Positions 26,169-35,002 of a DNA stretch of 64,000 nucleotides are shown here, piece after piece. The translations under genes were made by a program, and so were the position numbers. The stretch spans positions 62,001 through 126,000 of the forward strand of contig NZ_BIMC01000004.1 of the NCBI RefSeq assembly GCF_004000885.1, read 5' to 3'. The notes under the pieces are model-generated. The model was not told the origin of the DNA and did no database searches. It worked only from the letters and a program-made list of their open reading frames with translations. The stretch is from Paenibacillus glucanolyticus NBRC 15330. GTDB lineage: Bacteria; Bacillota; Bacilli; Paenibacillales; Paenibacillaceae. How positions within the stretch are numbered: position 1 is the first letter of the stretch; each line of letters starts with the position of its first letter.

Positions 26169-26759
26169 ATGTCAGCTAAGAAACGATGGAAGCCGATCAT
26201 CCTGGGAGTGTTAGCATCTCTCATCTTCATATTGGGGGCCTGCGGAAACACGGACGGTGCAAACCCCGAGAGCACACCAAGCAAGGAAACCTCCGGGAGC
26301 ATGGACGGGATGGATCACGGCAGCATGAACCATTCCGGCTCAGGCGAGGTTCCGGAAGGATTGAAGGCGGCAGAGAATCCAACTTATCCGGTTGGTACCC
26401 AAGCGCTCATTGAAACTGACCATATGCCCGGGATGAAAGGGGCTAAAGCAACAATTGTTGGAGCGTATGATACTACGGTGTACACGATATCGTATACACC
26501 AACGAATGGCGGTCCCGAAGTGAAGAATCATAAATGGGTGATTCAAGAAGAGCTGAAGGATGCCGGTAAGGAACCGCTGCAGCCAGGTACGGAGGTTGTA
26601 GTTAACGCGGACCATATGGAAGGGATGGAGGGCGCAACTGCGGTCATCGATTCCGCGGAACAAACGACGGTGTATATGGTGGACTTCACATCAACCACGG
26701 GTGAAGAAGTCAAGAACCATAAATGGGTGACGGAAAGCGAACTGTCTTCGGTTCAATAA
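26169..26759 (+). CDS. ydhK: YdhK-like lipoprotein with two DUF1541 repeats
   Basis: A 196-residue exported lipoprotein: signal with lipobox ILGAC (Cys25), a Met/His-rich linker (MDGMDHGSMNHSGS), and two tandem copies of an about 55-residue DUF1541 domain. The copies read GTQALIETDHMPGMKGAKAT...VKNHKWVIQEEL and GTEVVVNADHMEGMEGATAV...VKNHKWVTESEL. The His/Met clusters suggest metal (copper?) binding, an inference. A strong bidirectional terminator follows. Confidence 0.85.
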   Translation: MSAKKRWKPIILGVLASLIFILGACGNTDGANPESTPSKETSGSMDGMDHGSMNHSGSGEVPEGLKAAENPTYPVGTQALIETDHMPGMKGAKATIVGAYDTTVYTISYTPTNGGPEVKNHKWVIQEELKDAGKEPLQPGTEVVVNADHMEGMEGATAVIDSAEQTTVYMVDFTSTTGEEVKNHKWVTESELSSVQ

Positions 26760-26765
26760 AAAAGT

Positions 26766-26813
26766 ATAAAAAAACAATTGGTTTCCAATAATCGGAAACC
26801 AATTGTTTTTTTA
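26766..26813. terminator. bidirectional terminator
   Basis: AACAATTGGTTTCC pairs perfectly with GGAAACCAATTGTT (loop AATAATC). An A run precedes it and a T run follows, so it serves ydhK and the convergent epimerase gene. Confidence 0.88.
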
Positions 26814-26820
26814 TGAGTTA

Positions 26821-27729
26821 TCAGCTTTCTCTAATCTGGCGCAGCGCTTCCGTCAATTCCGCATAGCGAAACTGAAAGCCGTGACGCAGAGCTTTGGCCG
26901 GGACGATTCGCTGGCCCTTCAACAGAATGAGGGACATTTCTCCGAGGATTGCTTGCAGCATAAAGGCAGGCAAGGGGAGCCAATGTGGACGATGATAGAC
27001 CTTGGCCACACATCTGCCAAATTCATCGTTCCTGACCGCATGCGGCGAAGCGGCATTGACGGCTCCGGATATTTCCTTGTGCCGGACACAGTAGTCAATC
27101 AAATCTGCGATATCGTTGATATGTATCCAAGATAACCATTGCTTGCCGCTGCCTATCTTACCGCCGACGCCCGCTTTGTAAGGCAGCAGCATCTTGGGGA
27201 GCGCCCCGCCTGGATTGCCCAGCACGACACTGATCCGCAGCTTGATTAACCGGTCAACAGGGATGCGGTCTGCTGCCTGTTCCCACTCCGATACAACCTC
27301 GGACGGGAAATCCATAATGGTGGCAGGACTCTCCTCATCAAACGTTTTGTGCTCGGAAGTACCATAAATCGCCATCGCTGAAGCTTGAACAATGACCGCT
27401 GGTTTATGCTCCAACTTGTGCATCAATTCAGCTACAGAGGATACGGTTTTTTGCCGGGACTGCAGAATTCTCTGTTTGCCCTCCCGTGTCCAGCGCTGGC
27501 TCAGAGAGGAGCCGGCAAGATTGATGAGCGCGTCCAAATGCTCAAATCGCTCGGGATTGGACTTCATCTCATCCCAGGTCAGATAGGATAAGTGCCCGTT
27601 ATGTTCGGTTTGTGCGTGAGATTTCGGAACCGATCTCGTTACAATGACAATGTCATGCCCGTCTTGGAGCCAACGCTTGCATAATGCTTGGCCTATAAAT
27701 CCGGTGCCTCCGCAAACAGCGATTCTCAT
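26821..27729 (-). CDS. TIGR01777 family NAD(P)-dependent epimerase (YfhF/SulA-like)
   Basis: This extended SDR protein of about 302 residues begins MRIAVCGGTGFIGQALCKRW, a GxxGxxG nucleotide site. The family's LINLAGSSLSQRWTREGKQRI signature and C-terminal LKGQRIVPAKALRHGFQFRY match TIGR01777 (B. subtilis YfhF). The true start is the ATG at 27729 with AGGAGGTTTTTT just before; the frame is open further upstream. The substrate is unknown. Confidence 0.88.
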   Translation of the reverse strand: MRIAVCGGTGFIGQALCKRWLQDGHDIVIVTRSVPKSHAQTEHNGHLSYLTWDEMKSNPERFEHLDALINLAGSSLSQRWTREGKQRILQSRQKTVSSVAELMHKLEHKPAVIVQASAMAIYGTSEHKTFDEESPATIMDFPSEVVSEWEQAADRIPVDRLIKLRISVVLGNPGGALPKMLLPYKAGVGGKIGSGKQWLSWIHINDIADLIDYCVRHKEISGAVNAASPHAVRNDEFGRCVAKVYHRPHWLPLPAFMLQAILGEMSLILLKGQRIVPAKALRHGFQFRYAELTEALRQIRES

Positions 27730-27953
27730 GAAAAAACCTCCTTGAGCGATATGTTGTCGGTGTATGATTAAAATACGATAAGCGTGATTCACGGAAATGA
27801 AGGGGAAAGGCTTAACGACCCTTTACGAATGACGCTTGGGGTTACGAATTGGAAGTCCATATTATACAATCAATTATACAGGAAATGCGGTAGGACTCCG
27901 CCATAAGATTTGCAGGAGCCTCGTGCTCCGTAGCAAGAAGTAAGGAGTGAAGG

Positions 27954-28916
27954 ATGAGTTTATTTGAGAAGCTTCAAACGTTGATCATTATGGGTGCGGT
28001 CGGGATCGGGCTGCTGTTGGGGCAGCTTCCGGCCGCTTCGGGTTATGCGGAATATGTGATTGTTCCCTTTTTGCTGCTGATGTTATATGGATTGTTCTTG
28101 ACGATACCGCTGCGGCAATTAACGCAGGCCTTCAAGAACATCCGATTTCTAGGGTCGAGCACCATCATTAATTTTATTTGGACGCCGCTGCTGGCTTGGG
28201 TGCTGGGTGCTGTCTTTTTATCGGATCATCCTGCCCTCTGGATAGGCTTCATCATGCTGATGGTGACTCCTTGCACCGACTGGTATTTGGTGTTCACTTC
28301 AATTGCAAAAGGCAATGTGCCCTTGTCCGTATCGGTTCTGCCCATCAATCTGATCCTTCAGGTGCTGCTGCTGCCGCTCTATCTGCTGCTGTTCGCCGGC
28401 ACGATTGAAACGATGCGGATGACAACAATCATGGAGAGTGTGCTGCTGGTGCTCGTGGTGCCGTTCACCCTCGCACATCTCACCCGGTTTTTGCTGAGGG
28501 AAAAGAAGGAGGTGCTGGACCAGAAGCTGGTGCCGTTCTTTGCCAAAGCACAGATTATGTTTCTGTCTTTGGCCATTGTGGCGATGTTTGCATCTCAGGG
28601 CTCGTATTTACTGAAGAACCTGGAAATGATCTATATTCTTATCGTTCCGATCCTGATCTACTTCACGGTCAATTACGTCCTGGGCAGTCTGGTAGGCAGA
28701 ATGCTGCGTTTCTCCTATGAGGATTCGGTCAGTTTACATTTAACGATCATTGCCCGAAATTCTCCGGTAGCCCTGGCTATCGCGGTGACAGCTTTTCCGG
28801 ACCAGCCCCTGATTGCGCTTGCCCTGGTCATCGGACCGCTGATCGAGCTTCCCGTGCTTGCCGTGGTATCTCAGCTGCTCCTCTTCACAAGAAGAATGAA
28901 GCCGACGTCCGGCTGA
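27954..28916 (+). CDS. BASS/ACR3-type membrane transporter
   Basis: This 320-residue protein has about ten transmembrane helices in the bile-acid:sodium symporter/arsenite permease fold. Characteristic segments are LTIPLRQLTQAFKN, the FIMLMVTPCTDWYLVFTSIAKGN loop-helix with a cysteine in the position seen in ACR3-type carriers, and the crossover region ARNSPVALAIAVTAFPDQ. It may export arsenite or carry an organic anion. No arsR, arsC or riboswitch is beside it, so the substrate is open. It is a single-gene unit followed by a terminator. Confidence 0.78.
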   Translation: MSLFEKLQTLIIMGAVGIGLLLGQLPAASGYAEYVIVPFLLLMLYGLFLTIPLRQLTQAFKNIRFLGSSTIINFIWTPLLAWVLGAVFLSDHPALWIGFIMLMVTPCTDWYLVFTSIAKGNVPLSVSVLPINLILQVLLLPLYLLLFAGTIETMRMTTIMESVLLVLVVPFTLAHLTRFLLREKKEVLDQKLVPFFAKAQIMFLSLAIVAMFASQGSYLLKNLEMIYILIVPILIYFTVNYVLGSLVGRMLRFSYEDSVSLHLTIIARNSPVALAIAVTAFPDQPLIALALVIGPLIELPVLAVVSQLLLFTRRMKPTSG

Positions 28917-28977
28917 ATCAACGGATTCGTGCTGCTTGTTAGGCGCCTGCACGGAATGGATAACGGATACCCATAAG

Positions 28978-29032
28978 AAAAACAGTTTGTTGCGCCCGCG
29001 TTCTTCTTGGCCGGGTGAACAAACTGTTTTTT
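28978..29032. terminator. bidirectional terminator
   Basis: AAAAACAGTTTGTT pairs with AACAAACTGTTTTT across a loop containing a second short CCCG/CGGG pair. It has A-run and T-run flanks and lies between convergent genes. Confidence 0.8.
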
Positions 29033-29065
29033 ATTGGTGCATATGCGGCGGCCAGGTATCCGTTG

Positions 29066-30256
29066 TCACGTAAACGCCTGCCGTACGATCTCCACTGCCT
29101 GGTCCAGCTCCGGTTTCGATATGATGAGCGGCGGTGCAAAGCGAATGATCGATTCATGGGTTTCCTTGCAGAGCAGTCCGAGATCCTTCAGCTTCTCGCA
29201 GTAGGGTCTGGCCGGTACATGCAGCTCCATACCGATGAATAATCCTCTGCCGCGCACGTCTTTAACATCGGGATGCCGAATGGAACGAAGCTGCTGGAGA
29301 AAGTATTCGCCAAGCTCTAAGGATCTGGCTTCGAGCCCCTCTTCGGCAAAAACGTCCATTGAGGCGATCGCTACCGCGCAGCCGAGTGGATTCCCGCCAA
29401 AGGTAGAGCCGTGGGATCCCGGCTCGAATACACCAAGAATATCTGCCTCCGCCGCTACAGCAGAGACAGGGAAGACGCCGCCGCCAAGCGCTTTTCCAAG
29501 AATGTACATATCGGGCACCACGTTCTCCCAGTCACAAGCAAACCGTTTTCCCGTTCTGCCGAAGCCGGTTTGAATTTCATCGGCGAGCAGAAGGACGTGG
29601 TGCTGTTTGCACAGTTCCATAGCGCCGCTCAGATATCCGTCAGGCGGAATGACAATTCCGGATTCTCCCTGGATCGGCTCGACAAGAAAAGCGGCAGTAT
29701 TCGGTGTAATTGCCTGCTCGAGCGCTTCCAAATCCCCATAGCGAATGATGTTGAAGCCAGGGGTGAACGGGCCAAAGTCCTCCCGGTATTCGCTGGATGA
29801 GGAGAACGAGGTGACGGTAAGGGTACGGCCGTGAAAATTACCCTCGCAGACAATAATTTCTGCTTGATCCGCCGGGATGCCTTTGTTCCGATAAGCGTAT
29901 CGGCGAGCCGCCTTGAGCGCGGTTTCAACAGCTTCGGCTCCGGTATTCATGGGAAGAATCATGCCTTTGCCGGTGAATGCGGACAGCTTCTCGTAGAAGT
30001 CTCCCAACTGATCGTTATGAAAAGCGCGTGAGGTTAATGTCACCTTATCCGCCTGATCTTTCAGCGCCTGAATGATTCGGGGATGACGATGGCCTGCGTT
30101 CAGAGCGGAGTAGGCGCTTAACATGTCGATGTATCGCTTGCCGTCCGCATCCGTGATATGAATCCCTTCCGCTTCCGCGATGACGATGGGAAGGGGGAAG
30201 TAGTTTCTTGCACCGTATGTTTCGGCTTTCTCGATATGAAGCCTTGTAGGGTCCAT
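29066..30256 (-). CDS. rocD: ornithine aminotransferase
   Basis: This 396-residue class III PLP aminotransferase converts ornithine and 2-oxoglutarate to glutamate-5-semialdehyde and glutamate. Signatures are an N-terminal [13 protein letters not shown], substrate loop GHRHPRI, PLP-phosphate site [28 protein letters not shown], and the Schiff-base lysine in [27 protein letters not shown] follows. It lies 127 bp downstream of arginase on the same strand, giving an arginine-degradation pair. The start codon ATG at 30256 has AAGGAGGT before it. Confidence 0.95.
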   Translation of the reverse strand: MDPTRLHIEKAETYGARNYFPLPIVIAEAEGIHITDADGKRYIDMLSAYSALNAGHRHPRIIQALKDQADKVTLTSRAFHNDQLGDFYEKLSAFTGKGMILPMNTGAEAVETALKAARRYAYRNKGIPADQAEIIVCEGNFHGRTLTVTSFSSSSEYREDFGPFTPGFNIIRYGDLEALEQAITPNTAAFLVEPIQGESGIVIPPDGYLSGAMELCKQHHVLLLADEIQTGFGRTGKRFACDWENVVPDMYILGKALGGGVFPVSAVAAEADILGVFEPGSHGSTFGGNPLGCAVAIASMDVFAEEGLEARSLELGEYFLQQLRSIRHPDVKDVRGRGLFIGMELHVPARPYCEKLKDLGLLCKETHESIIRFAPPLIISKPELDQAVEIVRQAFT

Positions 30257-30382
30257 GGCGTAACCTCCTTAGTAGTCTGAAGAAGCCGGAGAGGTTGGAG
30301 AAGTCTAAGAAGCCCTGATAGGTAGTTGTTCCACGACGCAGACACTTCATCATGAAGCTTGCAGACGTGAGAAGCTTCAAGA

Positions 30383-31288
30383 TTACAAGATGCTTTCGCC
30401 CAGCATGGAGGCGATTAAGCCAACAAGCAGTCGGGACGTGGTCTGACCGCGGTCCAGCAGCGGATTGTTCTCGACGAATTCGGCTGAGGTTACGATGCCG
30501 GATTCAGACAGCATCTCCATGGCAAGATGTGCTTCGCGGTAACTGAGTCCGCCCTGAACCGGCGTTCCCGTGCCAGGCGCGATTTTGGGATCGACACTGT
30601 CGATATCAAAGGACAGATGAACACCATCCGTCCCCGCCGAGGTAATGCGGATGGCTTCTTCCATGACCCGGAACATGCCCAAGCGGTCGATGTCTTGCAT
30701 CGTGAAGCAAGTAATGCCTTCTTGCCGAATCAGATCCCGTTCGCCCTGATCGAGGGAGCGCGAACCGATGAGCACCACATTTTCCGGCTTAATGGGGGAT
30801 TTTGCACCGCCTATGGATGTCAGCCGTGTATCGCCTTTACCCAAGCTGACAGCCAGTGACATGCCATGGATGTTGCCAGATGGCGTTGTATCCGGCGTAT
30901 TGAGATCGGAATGGGCGTCCAGCCAGATGACCCCCAGATTGCGGTGGTGCCGGGTCAGTCCGGCCAGTGTGCCAATTGCGATGCTATGGTCACCGCCAAG
31001 CACAAGCGGGAAGACCCCTGTCTCTGCCAGGGCGTATACGCGAGCTGCGAGCAACTCGTTGATCGATAATACTTCCTGCACATGTTTTAATTGAGGATTG
31101 TGTGCCTCATCCTTCATTTCAGGGGGGGCAGCCAGCTCTTCGACGCGATAGGGGATACCGAGTGTGTCAAGCTTGCGCTTCAGACCCGATCCGAATATCG
31201 CATTCGGTCCCTGACCGGCTCCCCGCCGGGTAGCTCCGCGGTCAAAAGGCACCGAGAGGATTGTTACGGTGGACGGAAGATTTCTCAT
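30383..31288 (-). CDS. rocF: arginase
   Basis: This 301-residue dimanganese ureohydrolase splits arginine to ornithine and urea. Metal ligands are in GGDHSIAIG, DAHSDLNTPDTTPSGNIHGM and SFDIDSVDP. The start at 31288 (MRNLPSTVTILSVPFDRGA) has GGAGGTGAG six nt upstream and gives the usual Bacillus arginase length; the open frame continues 23 codons upstream without a good ribosome site. It is first in the rocF-rocD pair. Confidence 0.94.
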   Translation of the reverse strand: MRNLPSTVTILSVPFDRGATRRGAGQGPNAIFGSGLKRKLDTLGIPYRVEELAAPPEMKDEAHNPQLKHVQEVLSINELLAARVYALAETGVFPLVLGGDHSIAIGTLAGLTRHHRNLGVIWLDAHSDLNTPDTTPSGNIHGMSLAVSLGKGDTRLTSIGGAKSPIKPENVVLIGSRSLDQGERDLIRQEGITCFTMQDIDRLGMFRVMEEAIRITSAGTDGVHLSFDIDSVDPKIAPGTGTPVQGGLSYREAHLAMEMLSESGIVTSAEFVENNPLLDRGQTTSRLLVGLIASMLGESIL

Positions 31289-31393
31289 TATGGACTCACC
31301 TCCACTTTGTAACATTGTATTCACTGGCCCGGCTTCGTGACTTGGGTTAATCCCCATACAAGCTGATTGTAGCGGGCATATGAAGATTCACAC

Positions 31394-31451
31394 AAAAAAA
31401 CCCTCCGGCCAAACATCGGGACCCATAGGTCCAATGTCTGTGCAGGAGGGT
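31394..31451 (-). terminator. terminator of the UgpABE-type operon
   Basis: On the minus strand CACCCTCC pairs with GGAGGGT over a structured loop that contains GGACC-TATG-GGTCC, and TTTTTTT follows. It ends the sugar-transport operon after its binding-protein gene. Confidence 0.75.
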
Positions 31452-31480
31452 GTTGAAAGAATCGAACGATTTCTCTTTTA

Positions 31481-32842
31481 TTATTTTACTGTTTTATTAT
31501 AGGTTTCGATCTTGGAGCTGATTTCCGAAGCAGCTTTGTCCAGGGCTTCCTGTGGTGTTTTTTGACCGTTCAGCACCTCTTCGATGGCCGTTTCGGTAAG
31601 CTGGCGAGCTTCAGGGAATACCCCCATGACAGCGCCTTGTGTTGCCAGATTGGCTGTGGTTTGATGCAATTGATCCACGGCTGTTTGGAATTGAGGGTAT
31701 TTCTCCAGATTCTCTTTCACAAGCTCTTCTTCATAGGCTTTGGTTGTAACCGGGAAGTAGCCGGTGTTGACATGCCAGTAAGCTTGCGTTTGCGGCTCGG
31801 CCAAATACTTCATGAATTCCCAAGCGGCCTGCTGCTCTTCTTCCGATTTGTTGTTCATCAGCCAGAGGCTGGCACCGCCGATAATGACGCCGCCGTCGCC
31901 GCCGTCAGCCGGTTTGGGCAGGAAGCCGGTACCGACTTCGAATTTACCTTCCGCCGCGCTGACAATGCCGCGAAGCGAAGCCGTGGAGTCCAGTGTCATG
32001 GCGATTTGTCCGGCTGCAAAAGCTTTTTTGGTGTCATCCGTTTTACGCCCCAGGTTCAGCAGCACTTTATCATCCACCATTTGCTTCCACCATTCCAGTG
32101 TCTTCACGCCGGCAGGGCTGTTAACCTGTGAAGCGGTGGCCGGGGATGTACGGCCGTTGCCGTTATTCAGCAGCTCAACGCCCTGGTTCGCAAGGAATTG
32201 CTCCATAAACCAGCCGTAGATGGCGAAGGATGCGCCCGCTTGATTGCCTTTTGTCAGGGCTTTTGCTGCTTCCGCTACCTCCTCATAGGTTTTTGGAGGA
32301 TTCTCAGGGTCCAAACCGGCTGCTTTAAAGGCATCTTTGTTGTAATACAGAATTGGGTTGGAGGAGTTAAACGGCATCGAGTACAGTTTATCGTCGAACG
32401 TATAGTAATTTTTGATATTCGGCTCCAGGGAAGAGATGTCGTACTGCTCGGCATCCATAAAGTCCTGAACCGGACGGATTGCCTTGGTATCCATCATGAA
32501 ACGGCTGCCGATCTCGTACACCTGAATCATCGTAGGGCCGCTGTTTGAGCCCAGGGAAGCTTTGAGTTTGTTCAGGCTTTCATCGTAGGTGCCCTGAAAT
32601 ACGCCCTCTACCTGTATGTCTTCGTGAGCGGCATTAAAATCGGAGATTAACTTGTCCGCGACCGTGCCGAGTTCACCGCTCATGGAGTGCCACCATACAA
32701 CTTTTACAGGCTCCTTGGACGGCTCGCTGCCTGCGGCAGCAGTCGTCTCCCCGGTGGTAGGCGAATTGCTGCAAGCGGCGCTGATCAGCATTAAGCAGGA
32801 AAGCAGGAGCAGCGTGAAGGATCTTTTCCCAAAACGTTTCAT
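31481..32842 (-). CDS. ugpB: ABC sugar/glycerol-3-phosphate-type extracellular binding protein
   Basis: This 453-residue lipoprotein (lipobox LISAAC) belongs to extracellular solute-binding family 1. The start VKVVWWHSMSGELGTVADKLISDF and the region GVFQGTYDESLNKLKASLGS, then EIGSRFMMD, closely follow UgpB. It also has an SNPILYYNKDAFKAAGLDP hinge motif. UgpB-type proteins bind glycerol-3-phosphate or glycerophosphodiesters, but close relatives bind oligosaccharides, so the ligand is tentative. It is the third gene of ugpA-ugpE-ugpB, 124 bp after ugpE. Confidence 0.82.
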   Translation of the reverse strand: MKRFGKRSFTLLLLSCLMLISAACSNSPTTGETTAAAGSEPSKEPVKVVWWHSMSGELGTVADKLISDFNAAHEDIQVEGVFQGTYDESLNKLKASLGSNSGPTMIQVYEIGSRFMMDTKAIRPVQDFMDAEQYDISSLEPNIKNYYTFDDKLYSMPFNSSNPILYYNKDAFKAAGLDPENPPKTYEEVAEAAKALTKGNQAGASFAIYGWFMEQFLANQGVELLNNGNGRTSPATASQVNSPAGVKTLEWWKQMVDDKVLLNLGRKTDDTKKAFAAGQIAMTLDSTASLRGIVSAAEGKFEVGTGFLPKPADGGDGGVIIGGASLWLMNNKSEEEQQAAWEFMKYLAEPQTQAYWHVNTGYFPVTTKAYEEELVKENLEKYPQFQTAVDQLHQTTANLATQGAVMGVFPEARQLTETAIEEVLNGQKTPQEALDKAASEISSKIETYNKTVK

Positions 32843-32966
32843 GATTGGTTAATCTCTCCCTTTTGAAAATATAGTATGGTTCTATCTATCAGAAATTGCG
32901 TGGGCTCGTCTCTTAGAGACAACCGGCTCGCAAGGCTGATCATGCATGGTCTTGGCTATATAGCCA

Positions 32967-33791
32967 TTAACCCTTTAATGCGCCTGCCGTGATGCCTCGA
33001 ACAAGAGGCTTCAGCCCAAGTGCCAGCAGCAGCAGGGAAGGAAGCAGAAGCAGCAGAACACCGGATAGAATCAGATTCCACGAATTCATCTCCTCAAACT
33101 GCAGCATGCCGATCCCGATCTGGACGGTGCGCATCTCGACACGGTTTGTTGTCAAGAGCGGCCATAGGTACATGTTCCAATTGTTCAAGAACGAGTACAC
33201 GCCCAGTGTGGCGATTCCGGGAATCGATAACGGCAGTACCATTTTCAGAAATATCCGGACATGTCCGCAGCCGTCCACCCGAGCCGCTTCAAACAGTTCC
33301 TTCGGCAGCTGCAAAAAGGTTTGTCTCAGCAGGAAGGTACCGAAGGCAGTAGCCAGAAACGGCACGATCAGCCCTTGATAGGTGTCCAGCCAATTCAAGC
33401 TTTTGACCGTTAAATAGTTCGGAATCATGATCACTTCCCAAGGAATCATCATGGTGGCGAGAAAGAGGCTGAACAGCAGGGTCTTTCCCGGGAACCGGAG
33501 AAAGGCAAAGGCGTAAGCTGCCAGGCTTGCTGTCACAATCTGCCCCAGCATAATCGCAATGGAGACGATCAAGCTGTTTCCAATGAAGGTCAGCACGGGA
33601 ATCGTATCAATCACCTTGGCGAAGTTCGACAGATTGATGGCCTCGGGAAGCAGAGGCGGCGGATAAACGGCCGATTCGGCCTCACTCATAAGCGATGTTG
33701 ACAAGGTGTACAGCAGCGGAAAAGCAACAGCCAGCGAACCTAGAAGAAGGGCGATGTAAACGAAGCTTTTGGGCAGGAGACGCATGTTCAT
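32967..33791 (-). CDS. ugpE: carbohydrate ABC permease, UgpE type
   Basis: A 274-residue MalG-superfamily permease with six helices. The N-terminal helix is followed by LYTLSTSLMSEAE. The EAA loop that contacts the ATPase reads ELFEAARVDGCGHVRIFLKMVLPLS. It overlaps ugpA by 4 bp (ATGA), so the two are co-translated. No ATPase gene is present in the operon. Confidence 0.88.
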   Translation of the reverse strand: MNMRLLPKSFVYIALLLGSLAVAFPLLYTLSTSLMSEAESAVYPPPLLPEAINLSNFAKVIDTIPVLTFIGNSLIVSIAIMLGQIVTASLAAYAFAFLRFPGKTLLFSLFLATMMIPWEVIMIPNYLTVKSLNWLDTYQGLIVPFLATAFGTFLLRQTFLQLPKELFEAARVDGCGHVRIFLKMVLPLSIPGIATLGVYSFLNNWNMYLWPLLTTNRVEMRTVQIGIGMLQFEEMNSWNLILSGVLLLLLPSLLLLALGLKPLVRGITAGALKG

Positions 33792-34768
33792 TGATAATGC
33801 ACCTTCTTCTCCACGAATTTGAATTGAAAGACGGTTAACAGCAGGATAATGGCAAACAGGATCAGTGCCTGCGCACTGCCGATGCCAAATCGGAAATTGA
33901 CAAACGCATCCTGATAGATGTTAAACACCATGACGTTGGTGCTGTTCATCGGACCGCCCTTCGTAAGGATGTTAATCTGTCCGAACGCTTGAAAGGCGCC
34001 GATGACCGACACAACGGATGTGAAAAATAAAGTAGGGGAAATCAGCGGCATCGTAATCCGGAAGAACGTCCGAAACGGACCGGAGCCGTCTATTTTTGTG
34101 CTGTCATATATATCCTCGGATACGCCCTGCATCCCGCTCAGCATCAGGATGTAGTTGAAACCCAGGTTCATCCAGACTGTCATCAGCGCGATGGAGATCA
34201 TGGCCCATTTCGGATCGGTCAGCCACTGGATCGGCTGAGTTCCGACTAGCGACAGGAAGTAATTCAGTACGCCCAGGGTTGGATGGTAGAGAATCATCCA
34301 GATCATGGAGCCGGTACCAACGGAGACGGCCATGGGCAGCGAGAAGATGAAGCGGAATACCTTCATGCCTTTCAGTTTGTTATGCGTCAGAGCTGCCAGC
34401 AGAACAGCAGCCGCAATGCCGGTTGGGACCGTCAGCAGTATAAACAGCAGTGTGTTGCCAAAGCTTTTATAGAACATCTCGGAGGTTAATATCTCCCTGA
34501 AATTGTCCATTCCGACGAATTCAGCCACCCGGCCCTGCGGATCGGTCAGGAACAGGCTGAGATAAACCGATTTGAGCAGCGGGTAGAATAGAAACAGACC
34601 GAAGATGAGCAGCGAAGGGGCTAAACAGGCATAGGCAAGCATGATTTCCTTGCGCTTGGTTTTCTTGATTGAGACGGGTTTTGTCTCATTTGAAGCCTGT
34701 GCCTCGCTGACGGATGGTGTTAGAGAGTGCCCCGGAGAAGGGAGCGTAAATTCTTTTTCCATAATCAT
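33788..34768 (-). CDS. ugpA: carbohydrate ABC permease, UgpA type
   Basis: This 326-residue MalF-superfamily permease has a hydrophilic N-terminus of about 45 residues (rich in Ser/Thr/Lys) before helix 1 (MLAYACLAPSLLIFGLFLFY). The EAA loop is EDIYDSTKIDGSGPFRTFFRITMPLI, with the family's leading EAA degenerate. It is the first gene of the minus-strand importer, with an inverted repeat at 34823-34842 upstream. The start at 34768 has GTGAGGT five nt before. Confidence 0.88.
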   Translation of the reverse strand: MIMEKEFTLPSPGHSLTPSVSEAQASNETKPVSIKKTKRKEIMLAYACLAPSLLIFGLFLFYPLLKSVYLSLFLTDPQGRVAEFVGMDNFREILTSEMFYKSFGNTLLFILLTVPTGIAAAVLLAALTHNKLKGMKVFRFIFSLPMAVSVGTGSMIWMILYHPTLGVLNYFLSLVGTQPIQWLTDPKWAMISIALMTVWMNLGFNYILMLSGMQGVSEDIYDSTKIDGSGPFRTFFRITMPLISPTLFFTSVVSVIGAFQAFGQINILTKGGPMNSTNVMVFNIYQDAFVNFRFGIGSAQALILFAIILLLTVFQFKFVEKKVHYQ

Positions 34769-34804
34769 GTTTACCTCACTTTCCAGCTTGGCCTTACAGG
34801 TATT

Positions 34805-34842
34805 GAGTATAGGAGTCAGATGTAAAATCCAGTGTGGGATTT
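34805..34842 (-). promoter_or_regulatory. candidate ugp promoter -10 and operator-like inverted repeat
   Basis: On the minus strand a TATACT (34810-34805) lies about 37 bp before the ugpA start, without a good -35. Just upstream is the inverted repeat AAAATCC-AGTGTG-GGATTTT (plus 34823-34842), with perfect 7-bp arms, which covers the -35 region. An activator or repressor site is plausible. Confidence 0.35.
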
Positions 34843-34933
34843 TGTAAGATTACCGTAATTTATTACTTTATAATCTAAGAATGGAAGAGGATTTGACCGG
34901 AAGGGATGCAAGAATATCCCTTCTTCAAAAAGC

Positions 34934-34981
34934 TTGCAGCTCAGAAGAAGATGTGATATCTTATACCTGTAACCGGTTACA
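34934..34981 (+). promoter_or_regulatory. rbs promoter and LacI-type operator
   Basis: -35 TTGCAG (34934-34939) and -10 TATCTT (34957-34962) are 17 bp apart. The perfect 14-bp palindrome TGTAACCGGTTACA follows at 34968-34981, over the expected transcription start and 22 bp before rbsR. A palindrome with a central CG is the standard operator shape for LacI-family proteins, so this is the likely autoregulatory RbsR site. It also resembles a degenerate cre site. Confidence 0.65.
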
Positions 34982-35002
34982 CACGGATGAGGTGATTTTA
35001 GA

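Noticed and set aside
34968..34981. Catabolite (cre) site at the rbs promoter
   Set aside because: Two key positions differ from the cre consensus while the palindrome is perfect, so an RbsR operator explains it better.
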